The position numbers were made by a program, and so were the translations under genes. DNA of 13,251 nucleotides from an uncultured Ignavibacteriota bacterium (lineage in GTDB: Bacteria; Bacteroidota; Ignavibacteria; Tepidaquicellales; Tepidaquicellaceae), in contig CALGII010000199.1 in assembly GCA_937915485.1 (NCBI GenBank), forward strand, positions 1 through 13,251, read 5' to 3'. This document shows positions 6,382-13,251 of this stretch, piece after piece. The notes under the pieces are model-generated. The model made no database searches. It was not told the DNA's origin and saw only the letters and a program-made list of their open reading frames with translations. Position 1 is the first letter of the stretch. Every line of letters begins with the position of its first letter.

Positions 6382-7032
6382 ATGGTAGCATTACTGGTAA
6401 TATCAACATTTGTGATTCTTGTCCTCGTTGATATTTTCATTTTCAACAGAAAAACAAGCAAAGTCTACAACAGAGAGCATGCGCAGGCATTGCAGGTTTT
6501 CAATTTAAAGGATGCGCTTCTGCCCGATGATTTTTATTATTCAAAGGGGCATACCTGGGCAAAGGTTGAGAATGAAGAAAAAGTCAGCATCGGCATAGAC
6601 GGTTTTGCTCTGAACGCGCTCGGGAACGTAATACTCAAGAATTTTGCAGAGCCGGGAAGAAAAGTGAGCAAAGGCGATCCGATTTTCGAAGGTGATGTCA
6701 ATAATGTGAACCTGAAGTTCCGCTCCCCTGTTGACGGCATCGTAACAGCCATAAACAGTGATAACAAAGTTAACGACCCGAATTCCTGGTGTCTTTCGGT
6801 TAAGCCCACACAATTAAAAGAAAACCTTGCGAGCCTTATCCCGTCGGTTCAGGCGCACAAATGGATAAAGAACGAATTCAAACGCCTTAAAGACCTGCTG
6901 ATATACAGCATGGAGCCTTCAGAACTAGCAGGGGCGACGATGTACGACGGCGGAAACATTGTCGAAGGCGCGGTTTCCTACACTGATTCCAAGAGCATAA
7001 AAGATTTTGAGGAATTGTTCCTGAAAGCCTGA
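6382..7032 (+). CDS. Membrane-anchored GcvH-like protein lacking the lipoyl lysine
   Basis: 216 residues. Residues 2-21 form one hydrophobic segment followed by basic residues (RK..K at 23-27), suggesting an N-terminal anchor with the rest in the cytoplasm. Residues about 52-145 resemble glycine cleavage H protein: YSKGHTWAKVE, VSIGIDGFALNALGNVI, PGRKVSKGDPIFEGD, SPVDGIVTAIN and NDPNSWCL all have GcvH counterparts. In GcvH the lipoylated lysine lies eight residues before the Pro of SP-V-x-G; here that position is Asn108 (VNNVNLKFRSP), so lipoylation is not expected. A 70-residue C-terminal extension of unknown type follows. It is therefore not a working glycine-cleavage carrier. It leads the kinase/regulator cluster, so a scaffolding, sensing or regulatory role is possible. 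ATG at 6382 has GGAG six bases upstream. Confidence 0.82.
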   Translation: MVALLVISTFVILVLVDIFIFNRKTSKVYNREHAQALQVFNLKDALLPDDFYYSKGHTWAKVENEEKVSIGIDGFALNALGNVILKNFAEPGRKVSKGDPIFEGDVNNVNLKFRSPVDGIVTAINSDNKVNDPNSWCLSVKPTQLKENLASLIPSVQAHKWIKNEFKRLKDLLIYSMEPSELAGATMYDGGNIVEGAVSYTDSKSIKDFEELFLKA

Positions 7033-7056
7033 TTAATGCGTGCAATATGCATTAAT
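7032..7056 (+). other. Intercistronic hairpin after the GcvH-like gene
   Basis: ATTAATGC (7032-7039) and GCATTAAT (7049-7056) form a perfect 8-bp stem with a 9-nt loop, starting on the last base of the TGA stop. No U-run follows, so it is not a classic terminator; it may protect or process the mRNA and set different levels for the GcvH-like protein and the kinase 79 nt downstream. Confidence 0.4.
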
Positions 7057-7111
7057 TAATAAATTGAAAATCTTGCGTTGCTTAGGTAAGTTCTTTAAAT
7101 AATTATTTCGA

Positions 7112-8698
7112 ATGAAACCCCTATTCCTCAATAAATTGAGTTTTAAGTTATTCTTTTCAACACTCATTTTACTGGTAGGGTTTCTTTCTATATACACCTA
7201 CTTCACGATATATAATCTCCAGAGGGACATCACTGGTTTATACATGCAGACGGCTTACAACCTGAGCGACCTGATTAAATACTCGACGAGATACAGCATG
7301 CTTCACAACAAGCGCGAGGATATATACGAGACTATCAAAGCGATTGGGAACGAAAAAGGGGTAAAAAGAATTCGCATTTACAATAAAACAGGCGTCATCA
7401 CTTTCTCTACCGATTCCACGGAAGTAATGAAGACAGTCGATATGGATGCCGAGGCTTGCAACGTGTGCCACGACAAGACGTCAAGGCAACTCGTGGCGTC
7501 GCCCAAGGACAGCATCAGAATTTTTGAATCCGACGGGAAGGAAAAAATTCTCGGTCTTATTAACCCTATAAAGAACGACAAGGACTGTTACACAGCCGAG
7601 TGCCACGCGCACAATTCAAAGAGCAAACTTCTCGGCGTACTTGACGTGATGGTCTCGATGAAGGATGCTGAGAATACTCTGTCGGATAACAAGAAATACA
7701 CGATTTACGCATCGGTAATAATCACGTTCATAATGTCCGGTTTCGCGGGGCTGTTCATACTTTACCTCGTTAACAGGCCCTTGAAGAAACTTCAGGAAGG
7801 CATAAACGAACTCGGAAAAGGAAACTGGAATTACAGGATTCTCGTAAGGTCGAGGAGCGAACTCGGCGAAATCGCACGCGAGTTCAACGAAATGTCAAGG
7901 CAGTTAGCGCAGGCGTACAACGAAATAAAGGACTGGTCGGAGAACCTTAACGTAAAAGTGGAAGAGAAGACAAAAGAGTTGAAGAGCATTTACGAGCAGG
8001 TTGTACAGATGGAGAGGCTCGCGTCTCTCGGTAAACTATCCGCGACTGTAGCACACGAACTAAATAATCCGCTTGAGGGCATTTTGACTTACAGCAAGTT
8101 GATACATAAAAAACTCAAGGGAAAAGAGGAAGACCCTTCGATAGAGAAGATAAACAACTACCTGCAACTGATAATAGACGAATCTTCGAGATGCGGCAAC
8201 ATAGTGAAGGACCTGCTTCTCTTCTCACACAGGAGCGAGAACGAATTCAGCAAGAACGACCTGGTTGACATAATCGAAAAATGCACGGTGCTAATCAACC
8301 ATCATCTTGAGATGCACAACATCAAACTCATTAAAAATTACGACCTGAATTCACTCATAGTCACCTGCAATCCGCAGAAGATACAGCAGGTAATAATATC
8401 GCTGCTCATTAATTCGATTGAAGCGATGTCGAACAGGGGCGGAAGCATAACGATATTCCTTTCTCACGACGGAACGAACGCCATAATCCGCATTAAAGAC
8501 GAGGGTTACGGCATTGACGAGAAAGACATACCGTTCATATTCGAGCCGTTCTTCACGACGAAGGAAACTTCGAAAGGTACGGGTCTGGGTCTTTCGATTG
8601 TTTACGGAATAATGAGCGCGCACAAGGGAAACATAGAAGTTGAAAGCACTTCCAGCATGGGAACGACTTTCAAATTAACATTACCAATAAACATTTGA
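7112..8698 (+). CDS. Sensor histidine kinase with c-type heme-binding extracytoplasmic domain
   Basis: 528 residues. TM1 (about 12-33) and TM2 (about 197-221) bracket a sensor region of some 160 residues outside the cytoplasmic membrane. It carries CNVCH (Cys116, Cys119, His120), a canonical CXXCH c-heme motif, and CYTAECH (Cys159, Cys164, His165), the CX4CH variant known from multiheme cytochromes c. The next parts are HAMP (about 220-272), a coiled coil (270-300), HisKA with phosphoacceptor His315 in AHELNNP, and a HATPase domain with N-box Asn434, DEGYGI (463-468), the F-box FEPFF and GTGLGLSIV (489-497). All catalytic motifs are intact. The hemes suggest sensing of redox state or a small gas; this is inference. 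The regulator gene begins 10 nt downstream and is its likely partner. No clear Shine-Dalgarno precedes ATG 7112. Confidence 0.92.
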   Translation: MKPLFLNKLSFKLFFSTLILLVGFLSIYTYFTIYNLQRDITGLYMQTAYNLSDLIKYSTRYSMLHNKREDIYETIKAIGNEKGVKRIRIYNKTGVITFSTDSTEVMKTVDMDAEACNVCHDKTSRQLVASPKDSIRIFESDGKEKILGLINPIKNDKDCYTAECHAHNSKSKLLGVLDVMVSMKDAENTLSDNKKYTIYASVIITFIMSGFAGLFILYLVNRPLKKLQEGINELGKGNWNYRILVRSRSELGEIAREFNEMSRQLAQAYNEIKDWSENLNVKVEEKTKELKSIYEQVVQMERLASLGKLSATVAHELNNPLEGILTYSKLIHKKLKGKEEDPSIEKINNYLQLIIDESSRCGNIVKDLLLFSHRSENEFSKNDLVDIIEKCTVLINHHLEMHNIKLIKNYDLNSLIVTCNPQKIQQVIISLLINSIEAMSNRGGSITIFLSHDGTNAIIRIKDEGYGIDEKDIPFIFEPFFTTKETSKGTGLGLSIVYGIMSAHKGNIEVESTSSMGTTFKLTLPINI

Positions 8699-8708
8699 AA
8701 ACATAATC

Positions 8709-10073
8709 ATGAAAGAAAACAGAATACTTATCGTAGATGACGAAAAAATTGTCCGTGAATCTCTGACACACTGGTTTGAAGAAGAAGGATACCTGATAGA
8801 ATCCGCGGAGAACGGCAACGAGGCGCTGAAGATTTTTTCGAGAGGAAAATTCGACCTTGCGCTTCTCGACATGAAAATGCCCGGGATGACGGGTCTTGAA
8901 CTGCTGAGAAAGATAAAAGACATTGACGAAAGTTGCATAGTAATACTCATAACCGCTTTCGCATCGGTGCCTACGGCTATACAGGCTCTTAAGGACGGCG
9001 CGTACGATTACGTTACAAAACCTGTTGATCCGGACGAACTTAACAACATCGTCAGGAACGCGCTCGAAAGCAGGAAACTCAAAATCGAAAACGTCGAACT
9101 GAAGAAGCAGATCGACAGTTTCATTATACCGGAAAACCTCGTAGGCGAAAGCCCGCAGATGAGGAAAATAATCGACTTAATACATACTGTCGCGGAAACC
9201 GATTCGACCGTGATGCTGAGGGGAGAAAGCGGAACGGGCAAGGAACTCGTTGCGAAAGCAATACATCAGAACAGCAAGCGGAAGTACTTTCCAATTATCA
9301 CTGTAAACTGCGGAGCGCTGTCAGAATCACTTCTTGAGAGCGAACTGTTCGGTCACGAAAAAGGCGCGTTCACGGGAGCGCATTTCAGGAGAAAAGGAAA
9401 GTTTGAAATCGCGAACGGCGGAACGATTTTCCTAGATGAAATCGGGAGCGTTTCTTCAAAAACTCAGGTCGAACTTCTGAGGGTAATCGAATCGAAAAAG
9501 TTCAACCGGGTCGGCGGCAACGAGATGGTCGAAAGCGACTTCAGGATAATCACAGCCACGAACGAGCCGCTCGAAAAACTAATCGACGACGGGAAGTTCA
9601 GGAAAGATCTTTACTACAGGTTAAACGTAATAACAATAAATATTCCGCCTCTCCGTGAAAGGATACAGGACATTCCGATTCTCGCGAATCATTTTCTCAG
9701 GAAGTATTCGGAGTTGATGAACAAGGGAATCACGGACATATCGAAGAAAGCGCTCGACCAACTTCTGAATTACGACTGGCCGGGAAACGTGCGCGAACTC
9801 GAGAACACGATAGAGAGGGCAATCGTAATCGGCAAATCCGATTCGATTGAACCGGACGACCTGCATTTAAAAGAATCGAACTTTACTATAGACAACGGAT
9901 TTTCTTTCAGCGGAGATAACGGAAACAGCCTCGAAGACATGGAAAGGAAATACATACTGAAAGTGCTTAACGGCAATAACTGGAACATATCCAAGAGCGC
10001 CGAAATACTCGAAATCGAGAGGGTTACGCTGTACAATAAAATTAACAAATACGGTTTACGAAAGATTAAGTGA
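8709..10073 (+). CDS. NtrC-family sigma-54-dependent response regulator
   Basis: 454 residues in the standard three-domain order. The receiver domain (about 4-118) has acidic Asp10/Asp11, phosphoacceptor Asp54 (LLDMKMPG), Thr82 and Lys104. The AAA+ domain (about 143-370) has Walker A GESGTGKE (172-179), the sigma-54 contact loop GAFTGA (219-224), Walker B FLDEIG (241-246), a likely arginine finger near RKDLYYRLNV, and WPGNVREL (357-364). A Fis-type helix-turn-helix (about 411-451) ends the protein. Once phosphorylated it should oligomerise on enhancers and remodel sigma-54 RNA polymerase to open promoters. It lies 10 nt after the kinase gene. The sigma-54-like element and palindromes at 6126-6341 are candidate targets, which would mean autoregulation. 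No strong Shine-Dalgarno is seen. Confidence 0.96.
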   Translation: MKENRILIVDDEKIVRESLTHWFEEEGYLIESAENGNEALKIFSRGKFDLALLDMKMPGMTGLELLRKIKDIDESCIVILITAFASVPTAIQALKDGAYDYVTKPVDPDELNNIVRNALESRKLKIENVELKKQIDSFIIPENLVGESPQMRKIIDLIHTVAETDSTVMLRGESGTGKELVAKAIHQNSKRKYFPIITVNCGALSESLLESELFGHEKGAFTGAHFRRKGKFEIANGGTIFLDEIGSVSSKTQVELLRVIESKKFNRVGGNEMVESDFRIITATNEPLEKLIDDGKFRKDLYYRLNVITINIPPLRERIQDIPILANHFLRKYSELMNKGITDISKKALDQLLNYDWPGNVRELENTIERAIVIGKSDSIEPDDLHLKESNFTIDNGFSFSGDNGNSLEDMERKYILKVLNGNNWNISKSAEILEIERVTLYNKINKYGLRKIK

Positions 10074-10618
10074 TGAACCTGAATATTGTCCCGCTCAAGT
10101 TTTCCAACGATCCATTGCTTAGGAAGTTGACAGAAAGACTGTCTATATATTTTGACGAGATTAAAATTTTCTATACTCCCGTAAACATCGAACCGGCATA
10201 CAATCCGGCGAGGAGACAGTATCATTCGACAAAAATTCTCGAATCAATTATCAAATCTAATCCGGAAGAAAGCGGATTGTACCTGATACTGACGGAACTT
10301 GATTTGTTCGTTCCCGTCCTCACTCACGTTTTCGGCGAAGCGCAGTTGAAGGGAAGGTTCTCAATTGTATCAGTATGCAGGCTTTACGAAGAGTTTTACA
10401 CGGCCGAATCAAATCCGAAACTTGTCCTGAACAGAAGCATAAAGGAAGCGCTTCACGAAATCGGTCACAACCTCGGGTTATATCACTGCAGGAACTGGGA
10501 GTGTATAATGCATTCTTCGAACAATGTCGAAGAAATCGACACGAAAGGTGTATTTTACTGCAAGGAATGCTCCGAAAATCTAAAATCGAGCGGAATCAAG
10601 CATCCTACAGCCATTTGA
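10073..10618 (+). CDS. Archaemetzincin-like zinc metalloprotease
   Basis: 181 residues, the size of archaemetzincins. The active site HEIGHNLGLYH (128-138) supplies His128, His132 and His138 for catalytic zinc with Glu129 as base. Cys139, Cys144, Met146, Cys163 and Cys166 follow the family signature HEXXHXXGX3CX4CXMX17CXXC, except that the last gap is 16 residues here. The four cysteines would hold a second, structural zinc. Upstream, DLFVPVLTHVFGEAQLKGRFSIVS is the typical archaemetzincin strand region. No signal peptide is visible, so it is probably cytoplasmic. I chose ATG 10073 over the GTG at 10070: it overlaps the regulator TGA by one base (TGATG), indicating translational coupling. The substrate is unknown. 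Its place as last gene of a two-component operon suggests a linked response, but that is inference. Confidence 0.9.
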   Translation: MNLNIVPLKFSNDPLLRKLTERLSIYFDEIKIFYTPVNIEPAYNPARRQYHSTKILESIIKSNPEESGLYLILTELDLFVPVLTHVFGEAQLKGRFSIVSVCRLYEEFYTAESNPKLVLNRSIKEALHEIGHNLGLYHCRNWECIMHSSNNVEEIDTKGVFYCKECSENLKSSGIKHPTAI

Positions 10619-10636
10619 CACATTAGATTGTAATTG

Positions 10637-10709
10637 CGGAAATAAATGCGTATGTTCTAAAGAGATGAGAACAATTTTTTTCTGACCGATAATTATTGCA
10701 TTTATTCCG
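10637..10709 (+). other. Long-range inverted repeat enclosing the terminator hairpin
   Basis: CGGAAATAAATGC (10637-10649) and GCATTTATTCCG (10698-10709) are reverse complements except for one extra A on the left. The 48-nt interval holds the terminator-like hairpin at 10653-10681. The nested structure could stabilise the 3' end of the upstream mRNA or act as a switch between readthrough and termination. Confidence 0.35.
10653..10681 (+). terminator. Probable intrinsic terminator after the archaemetzincin gene
   Basis: TGTTCT (10653-10658) pairs with AGAACA (10668-10673) around a 9-nt loop, followed by a run of seven T from 10675. The stem is short and has only two G-C pairs, so efficiency may be modest. 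It would end the 6382-10618 transcript. Confidence 0.5.
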
Positions 10710-10791
10710 GTTTTAGCGACCGCGGAGTAATCCAGAATACTGAAATTACCGAGAAAGCAAAATTTTTATTCACATCTATTTTTGTTCATTA

Positions 10792-10829
10792 GTTTACTAG
10801 AAGTAAACATTAAATTGTCCGAACGGACA
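10792..10829 (+). promoter_or_regulatory. Tandem hairpins in the RRM protein leader, second touching the Shine-Dalgarno
   Basis: GTTTACT-AGA-AGTAAAC (10792-10808) is a perfect 7-bp inverted repeat. Seven bases later comes TGTCCGAACGGACA (10816-10829), perfectly symmetric, whose last A is the first base of AGGAG (10829-10833). As RNA these are two adjacent small stems just before the start codon; as DNA they could be operators. Either way they suggest control of the RNA-binding protein's expression, perhaps by temperature or by the protein itself. Confidence 0.45.
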
Positions 10830-10841
10830 GGAGAAATAAGC

Positions 10842-11174
10842 ATGAAAATCTACGTAGGAAATATCGCAAGGGAATCAACCGAAGCGGAAGTAAAATCTTT
10901 ATTCGAAGAATTCGGAGCAGTCACGAGCATTAACCTTCTCAGAGACGATTACACGAAAATGTTGAAGGGATTCGGTTTCATAGAAATGCCTGACGACAAA
11001 GAAGGTGAAAACGCGATAAAAAGCCTTAACGGTCAACTGTTCAACAGCAGGCCTTTGAGCGTCAGCGTCGCGAAGCCGAGAACGGATAATAAAAAACCCG
11101 GAGGTTCATTCAACAGAGGCAACAGAAGCGGCGGCGGTTATATGAAGCCCAAGCGGTACAATTCGGATTATTGA
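10842..11174 (+). CDS. Single-RRM glycine-rich RNA-binding protein
   Basis: 110 residues from ATG 10842, which has AGGAG (10829-10833) eight bases upstream. A longer in-frame reading from TTG 10782 is unlikely, since it has no ribosome site and would translate the hairpin leader. Residues 1-80 are one RRM domain: RNP2 is KIYVGNI at the N-terminus and RNP1 is KGFGFIEM. A short Gly/Arg/Lys/Asn-rich tail (about 81-110) follows. This is the architecture of the small bacterial Rbp proteins known from cyanobacteria and many Bacteroidota, where several are cold-induced and bind RNA non-specifically in the cytoplasm. It appears to be transcribed alone, from a promoter somewhere in 10682-10790, and ends at the strong terminator at 11207-11244. 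Confidence 0.93.
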   Translation: MKIYVGNIARESTEAEVKSLFEEFGAVTSINLLRDDYTKMLKGFGFIEMPDDKEGENAIKSLNGQLFNSRPLSVSVAKPRTDNKKPGGSFNRGNRSGGGYMKPKRYNSDY

Positions 11175-11206
11175 TTCTATAAAATAATTTCGTAACAAAA
11201 CAGTTT

Positions 11207-11244
11207 AAAAATCCCTTCCCGATTGATACGGGAAGGGATTTTTT
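11207..11244. terminator. Strong bidirectional intrinsic terminator between the RRM gene and acs
   Basis: AAAAATCCCTTCCCG (11207-11221) and CGGGAAGGGATTTTT (11229-11243) form a perfect 15-bp arm pair with a 7-nt loop. The GC-rich core is flanked by A-run and T-run, so it ends transcripts from both directions. It serves the RRM gene on the plus strand and acs on the minus strand, whose stop codon is 4 bp away. Confidence 0.95.
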
Positions 11245-11247
11245 CAT

Positions 11248-13134
11248 TCATTCTTCCAGAGTCGAAATGTTTCCTGGGTCCTGTCCTAACGCTCTGGCTT
11301 TCAGCACTCTTCTCATAATTTTCCCGCTTCGTGTTTTCGGCAGAACATCCACAAACTCGACATTTTCAGGTTTGGCAATCGGACCGACTTCATGTCCGAC
11401 GTGCTTAATCAGGTCTTCTCTGAGTTGTTCCGATTTTTCAAATCCCGCTTTGAGTATAACGTAGGTGTAAATCGCATTACCTTTAACCTCGTGAGGTAGC
11501 CCGATGGCAGCCGCTTCAGCAACTGCGGGATGGCTAACAAGCGCGCTCTCGATTTCAGCGGTCCCCAGCCTGTAACCCGATACCTTCAGCACATCGTCCG
11601 TGCGTCCGATAATCCAGTAATAACCGTCCTCATCGCGTCTCGCCGAATCCCCCGTCAAGTACATTCCTTCGTATTTGCTCCAGTATTTTTCTAAATACTT
11701 CTCAGGGTCCTTGTAAATGGTTCTCATCATTGACGGCCACGGAGTTTTAATAACGAGATATCCTTCTTCGTTGTCCTTGACGGGATTACCTTCCTCATCA
11801 AGTATGTCCATTTTCAATCCGGGAAAAGGCCGCGTTCCCGAGCCCGGTTTCAGCGGAACGCTCGGCGTCGGGGTAATCATAAAGCATCCGGTTTCTGTCT
11901 GCCACCACGTATCCATAATCGGGCATTTTTCTTTTCCGATAACCTTGTAATACCACCTCCACGCTTCGGGATTAATCGGTTCTCCTACGGAGCCGAGGAG
12001 CCTTAATGAAGAAAGGTCATGTCTGTTCGGCCAGGCGTCGCCGAATCTCATTAGCCCTCTTATCGCGGTGGGAGCGGTGTAAAGAATGTTGATTCCGTAT
12101 TTTTCGACCATCTGCCACCATCTGTTCGGGAACGGGAAATTCGGAGCGCCCTCGTACATGAAGGAAGTCGCACCGTTAAGCAGCGGACCGTAAACTATGT
12201 AACTGTGACCCGTTATCCAGCCCGGGTCGGCGGCGCACCAGTATCTGTCGGTATCCTTGATGTCAAAAACATATTTCAGAGTAGTGTAAGTGCCGACCAT
12301 ATAACCGCCCTGGGTATGAAGAATCGCCTTTGGTTTTCCTGTAGTACCTGATGTGTAAAGCAGAAAGAGCGGGTCTTCGGCATCCATCTCGGCGGCTTCG
12401 CACTTTGAATTAATGATTGGCAGGTTAACGAGTTCGTGATACCATATATCCCTTCCGAATTCCATGTTGATATTCTCACCCGTTCTTTTTATTACAAGCA
12501 CGCTCTCAACGGAAGCGGCTCTTTGCAAAGCCTCGTCCGCAATAGCCTTAAGCGGGACAATCTTACCTCTCTGAAAAGCGCCGTCGCAGGTAACGAGCAC
12601 CTTTGAATGACTGTCTTCGAGCCTCTCGTGAAGGGACTCAACGGAGAATCCGCCGTAAACGACAGAGTGTACCGCGCCTATTCTCGCGCAGGCGAGCATC
12701 CCCATCATCAGTTCGGGAACGCGTCCCATATAAAGCGTGACCCTGTCGCCTCTTTCGACGCCGAGACTTTTCAAAACGTTCGCGAAACGCGAGACTTCCC
12801 TGTGCAGAGCGAAATAAGAAAAGACACGGACTTCACCGTTTTCTCCTTCCCAGTAAAAAGCAACTTTGTTCTTCCTGTGTGTCTTGAGATGCCTGTCGAG
12901 GCAGTTGTAGGCAATATTGACTTTAGCGTTCGTGAACCATTTGTAGAAAGGTTTTTCGGAATCGTCAAGCACCTTGTCCCATTTGCCGAACCATTCGAGT
13001 TCTTCGGCTTCCTTTGCCCAGAAACCTTCGAGGTTTTTCGAAGCGAATTCATTCAGATTATCCCAGTCTTTAAGGTTGGCGTTGTTGACAACTTCCCCGG
13101 AAGGATAATATACTTCCCCGTTTAGTTTTTTCAT
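11248..13134 (-). CDS. acs: AMP-forming acetyl-CoA synthetase
   Basis: 628 residues, slightly shorter than E. coli Acs (652). It activates acetate with ATP to acetyl-AMP and then transfers the acetyl group to CoA, in the cytoplasm. Adenylate-forming motifs are complete: YTSGTTGKPK (260-269), DTWWQTETG (408-416), YLTGD (492-496), GRTDDVLKVSGYRLG (510-524) and PKTRSGKIMRR (599-609). Lys605 in the last motif is the adenylation lysine that protein acetyltransferases silence in many bacteria. The second Trp of TWWQTETG (Trp411) is the residue that limits the acyl pocket to acetate in Acs, so acetate is the probable substrate. It is apparently monocistronic and convergent with the RRM gene. The ATG at 13134-13132 has no Shine-Dalgarno, only an A+T-rich leader. 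Confidence 0.97.
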   Translation of the reverse strand: MKKLNGEVYYPSGEVVNNANLKDWDNLNEFASKNLEGFWAKEAEELEWFGKWDKVLDDSEKPFYKWFTNAKVNIAYNCLDRHLKTHRKNKVAFYWEGENGEVRVFSYFALHREVSRFANVLKSLGVERGDRVTLYMGRVPELMMGMLACARIGAVHSVVYGGFSVESLHERLEDSHSKVLVTCDGAFQRGKIVPLKAIADEALQRAASVESVLVIKRTGENINMEFGRDIWYHELVNLPIINSKCEAAEMDAEDPLFLLYTSGTTGKPKAILHTQGGYMVGTYTTLKYVFDIKDTDRYWCAADPGWITGHSYIVYGPLLNGATSFMYEGAPNFPFPNRWWQMVEKYGINILYTAPTAIRGLMRFGDAWPNRHDLSSLRLLGSVGEPINPEAWRWYYKVIGKEKCPIMDTWWQTETGCFMITPTPSVPLKPGSGTRPFPGLKMDILDEEGNPVKDNEEGYLVIKTPWPSMMRTIYKDPEKYLEKYWSKYEGMYLTGDSARRDEDGYYWIIGRTDDVLKVSGYRLGTAEIESALVSHPAVAEAAAIGLPHEVKGNAIYTYVILKAGFEKSEQLREDLIKHVGHEVGPIAKPENVEFVDVLPKTRSGKIMRRVLKARALGQDPGNISTLEE

Positions 13135-13251
13135 AAGTGTATATTTTAATTTAAGATATAAACTTCTTCTCCTAAGCAGGGATTAGCGCTGAACTTCAAG
13201 CGCAAGATTTAAAACACAGTTTTTACAATAATTGTTTCAGAGAAATTGTTT
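13135..13251 (-). other. Upstream region of acs
   Basis: 117 bp to the window edge, presumably containing at least part of the acs promoter. I see no convincing -10/-35 or sigma-54 pair. Two dyads are present: GCGCT-N8-AGCGC at 13186-13203 and ACAATAATTGT at 13225-13235. Either could be an operator. Confidence 0.35.

Noticed and set aside
6382..7032. Annotation as functional glycine cleavage H protein (gcvH)
   Set aside because: The lipoyl lysine is replaced by Asn, a membrane helix is added, and no gcvT/gcvP genes are near.
10070..10072. GTG start for the archaemetzincin gene
   Set aside because: The adjacent ATG at 10073 gives the common TGATG overlap and the same protein minus one residue.
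2488..10618. An archaeal origin of the whole window, suggested by gatDE and the archaemetzincin
   Set aside because: The NtrC-type activator with GAFTGA loop requires sigma-54, which Archaea lack, and the intrinsic terminator and Rbp-type RRM gene also point to a bacterium.
10782..10841. TTG start 60 bases upstream for the RRM protein
   Set aside because: ATG 10842 has AGGAG at proper spacing and begins exactly at the RRM fold, whereas the extension would cover the hairpin leader.
12607..13125. 172-codon plus-strand frame opposite acs
   Set aside because: Antisense of the acs N-terminal region; composition and lack of motifs argue against a real gene.

Overview
The window (about 40% G+C by eye, with very A+T-rich intergenic stretches) carries nine protein-coding genes and no rRNA, tRNA or CRISPR that I can see. 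It looks like a bacterium from the Bacteroidota/Chlorobi (FCB) side, for example an Ignavibacteria-like lineage. The reasons are an NtrC-type regulator that needs sigma-54, a Tat-exported HybA-like ferredoxin, a small RRM protein, an intrinsic terminator, and a mix of AGGAG-led and leaderless-looking starts. The lineage is inference. Two genes, gatE/gatD and the archaemetzincin, belong to families best known from Archaea.

Layout. (1) 1-899, minus strand: 5' part of a HybA-like Tat-exported 4x[4Fe-4S] protein, running off the left edge. (2) 900-1235: A+T-rich leader with two perfect inverted repeats. (3) 5795 to 1236, minus strand: a tight operon gatE-gatD-OFA family transporter. gatE and gatD overlap by 1 nt; the transporter follows 25 nt later with a TTG start and a good AGGAG. 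(4) 5796-6381: a 586-bp divergent intergenic region with a sigma-54-like -24/-12 element and several palindromes. (5) 6382-10618, plus strand: a four-gene cluster encoding a membrane-anchored GcvH-like protein without the lipoyl lysine, a histidine kinase with two c-type heme motifs in its extracytoplasmic sensor, an NtrC-family regulator, and an archaemetzincin-like zinc protease overlapping the regulator by 1 nt. (6) 10619-10841: a terminator and a structured leader. (7) 10842-11174, plus strand: RRM RNA-binding protein. (8) 11207-11244: a strong terminator shared with the convergent acetyl-CoA synthetase gene acs (13134 to 11248).

How the parts may fit. The most unusual unit is the 6382-10618 cluster. 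A heme-bearing sensor kinase probably reads a redox or gas signal outside the cytoplasmic membrane and phosphorylates an activator that opens sigma-54 promoters. The cluster's own upstream region has a near-consensus sigma-54 element with repeated palindromes at enhancer distances, so autoactivation is plausible. The lysine-less H-like protein and the protease are not standard two-component partners, and their roles are unknown. gatDE would supply Gln-tRNA(Gln) by transamidation, acs would activate acetate, and the HybA-like protein points to membrane electron transfer. No direct link between these and the kinase cluster is shown by the sequence.
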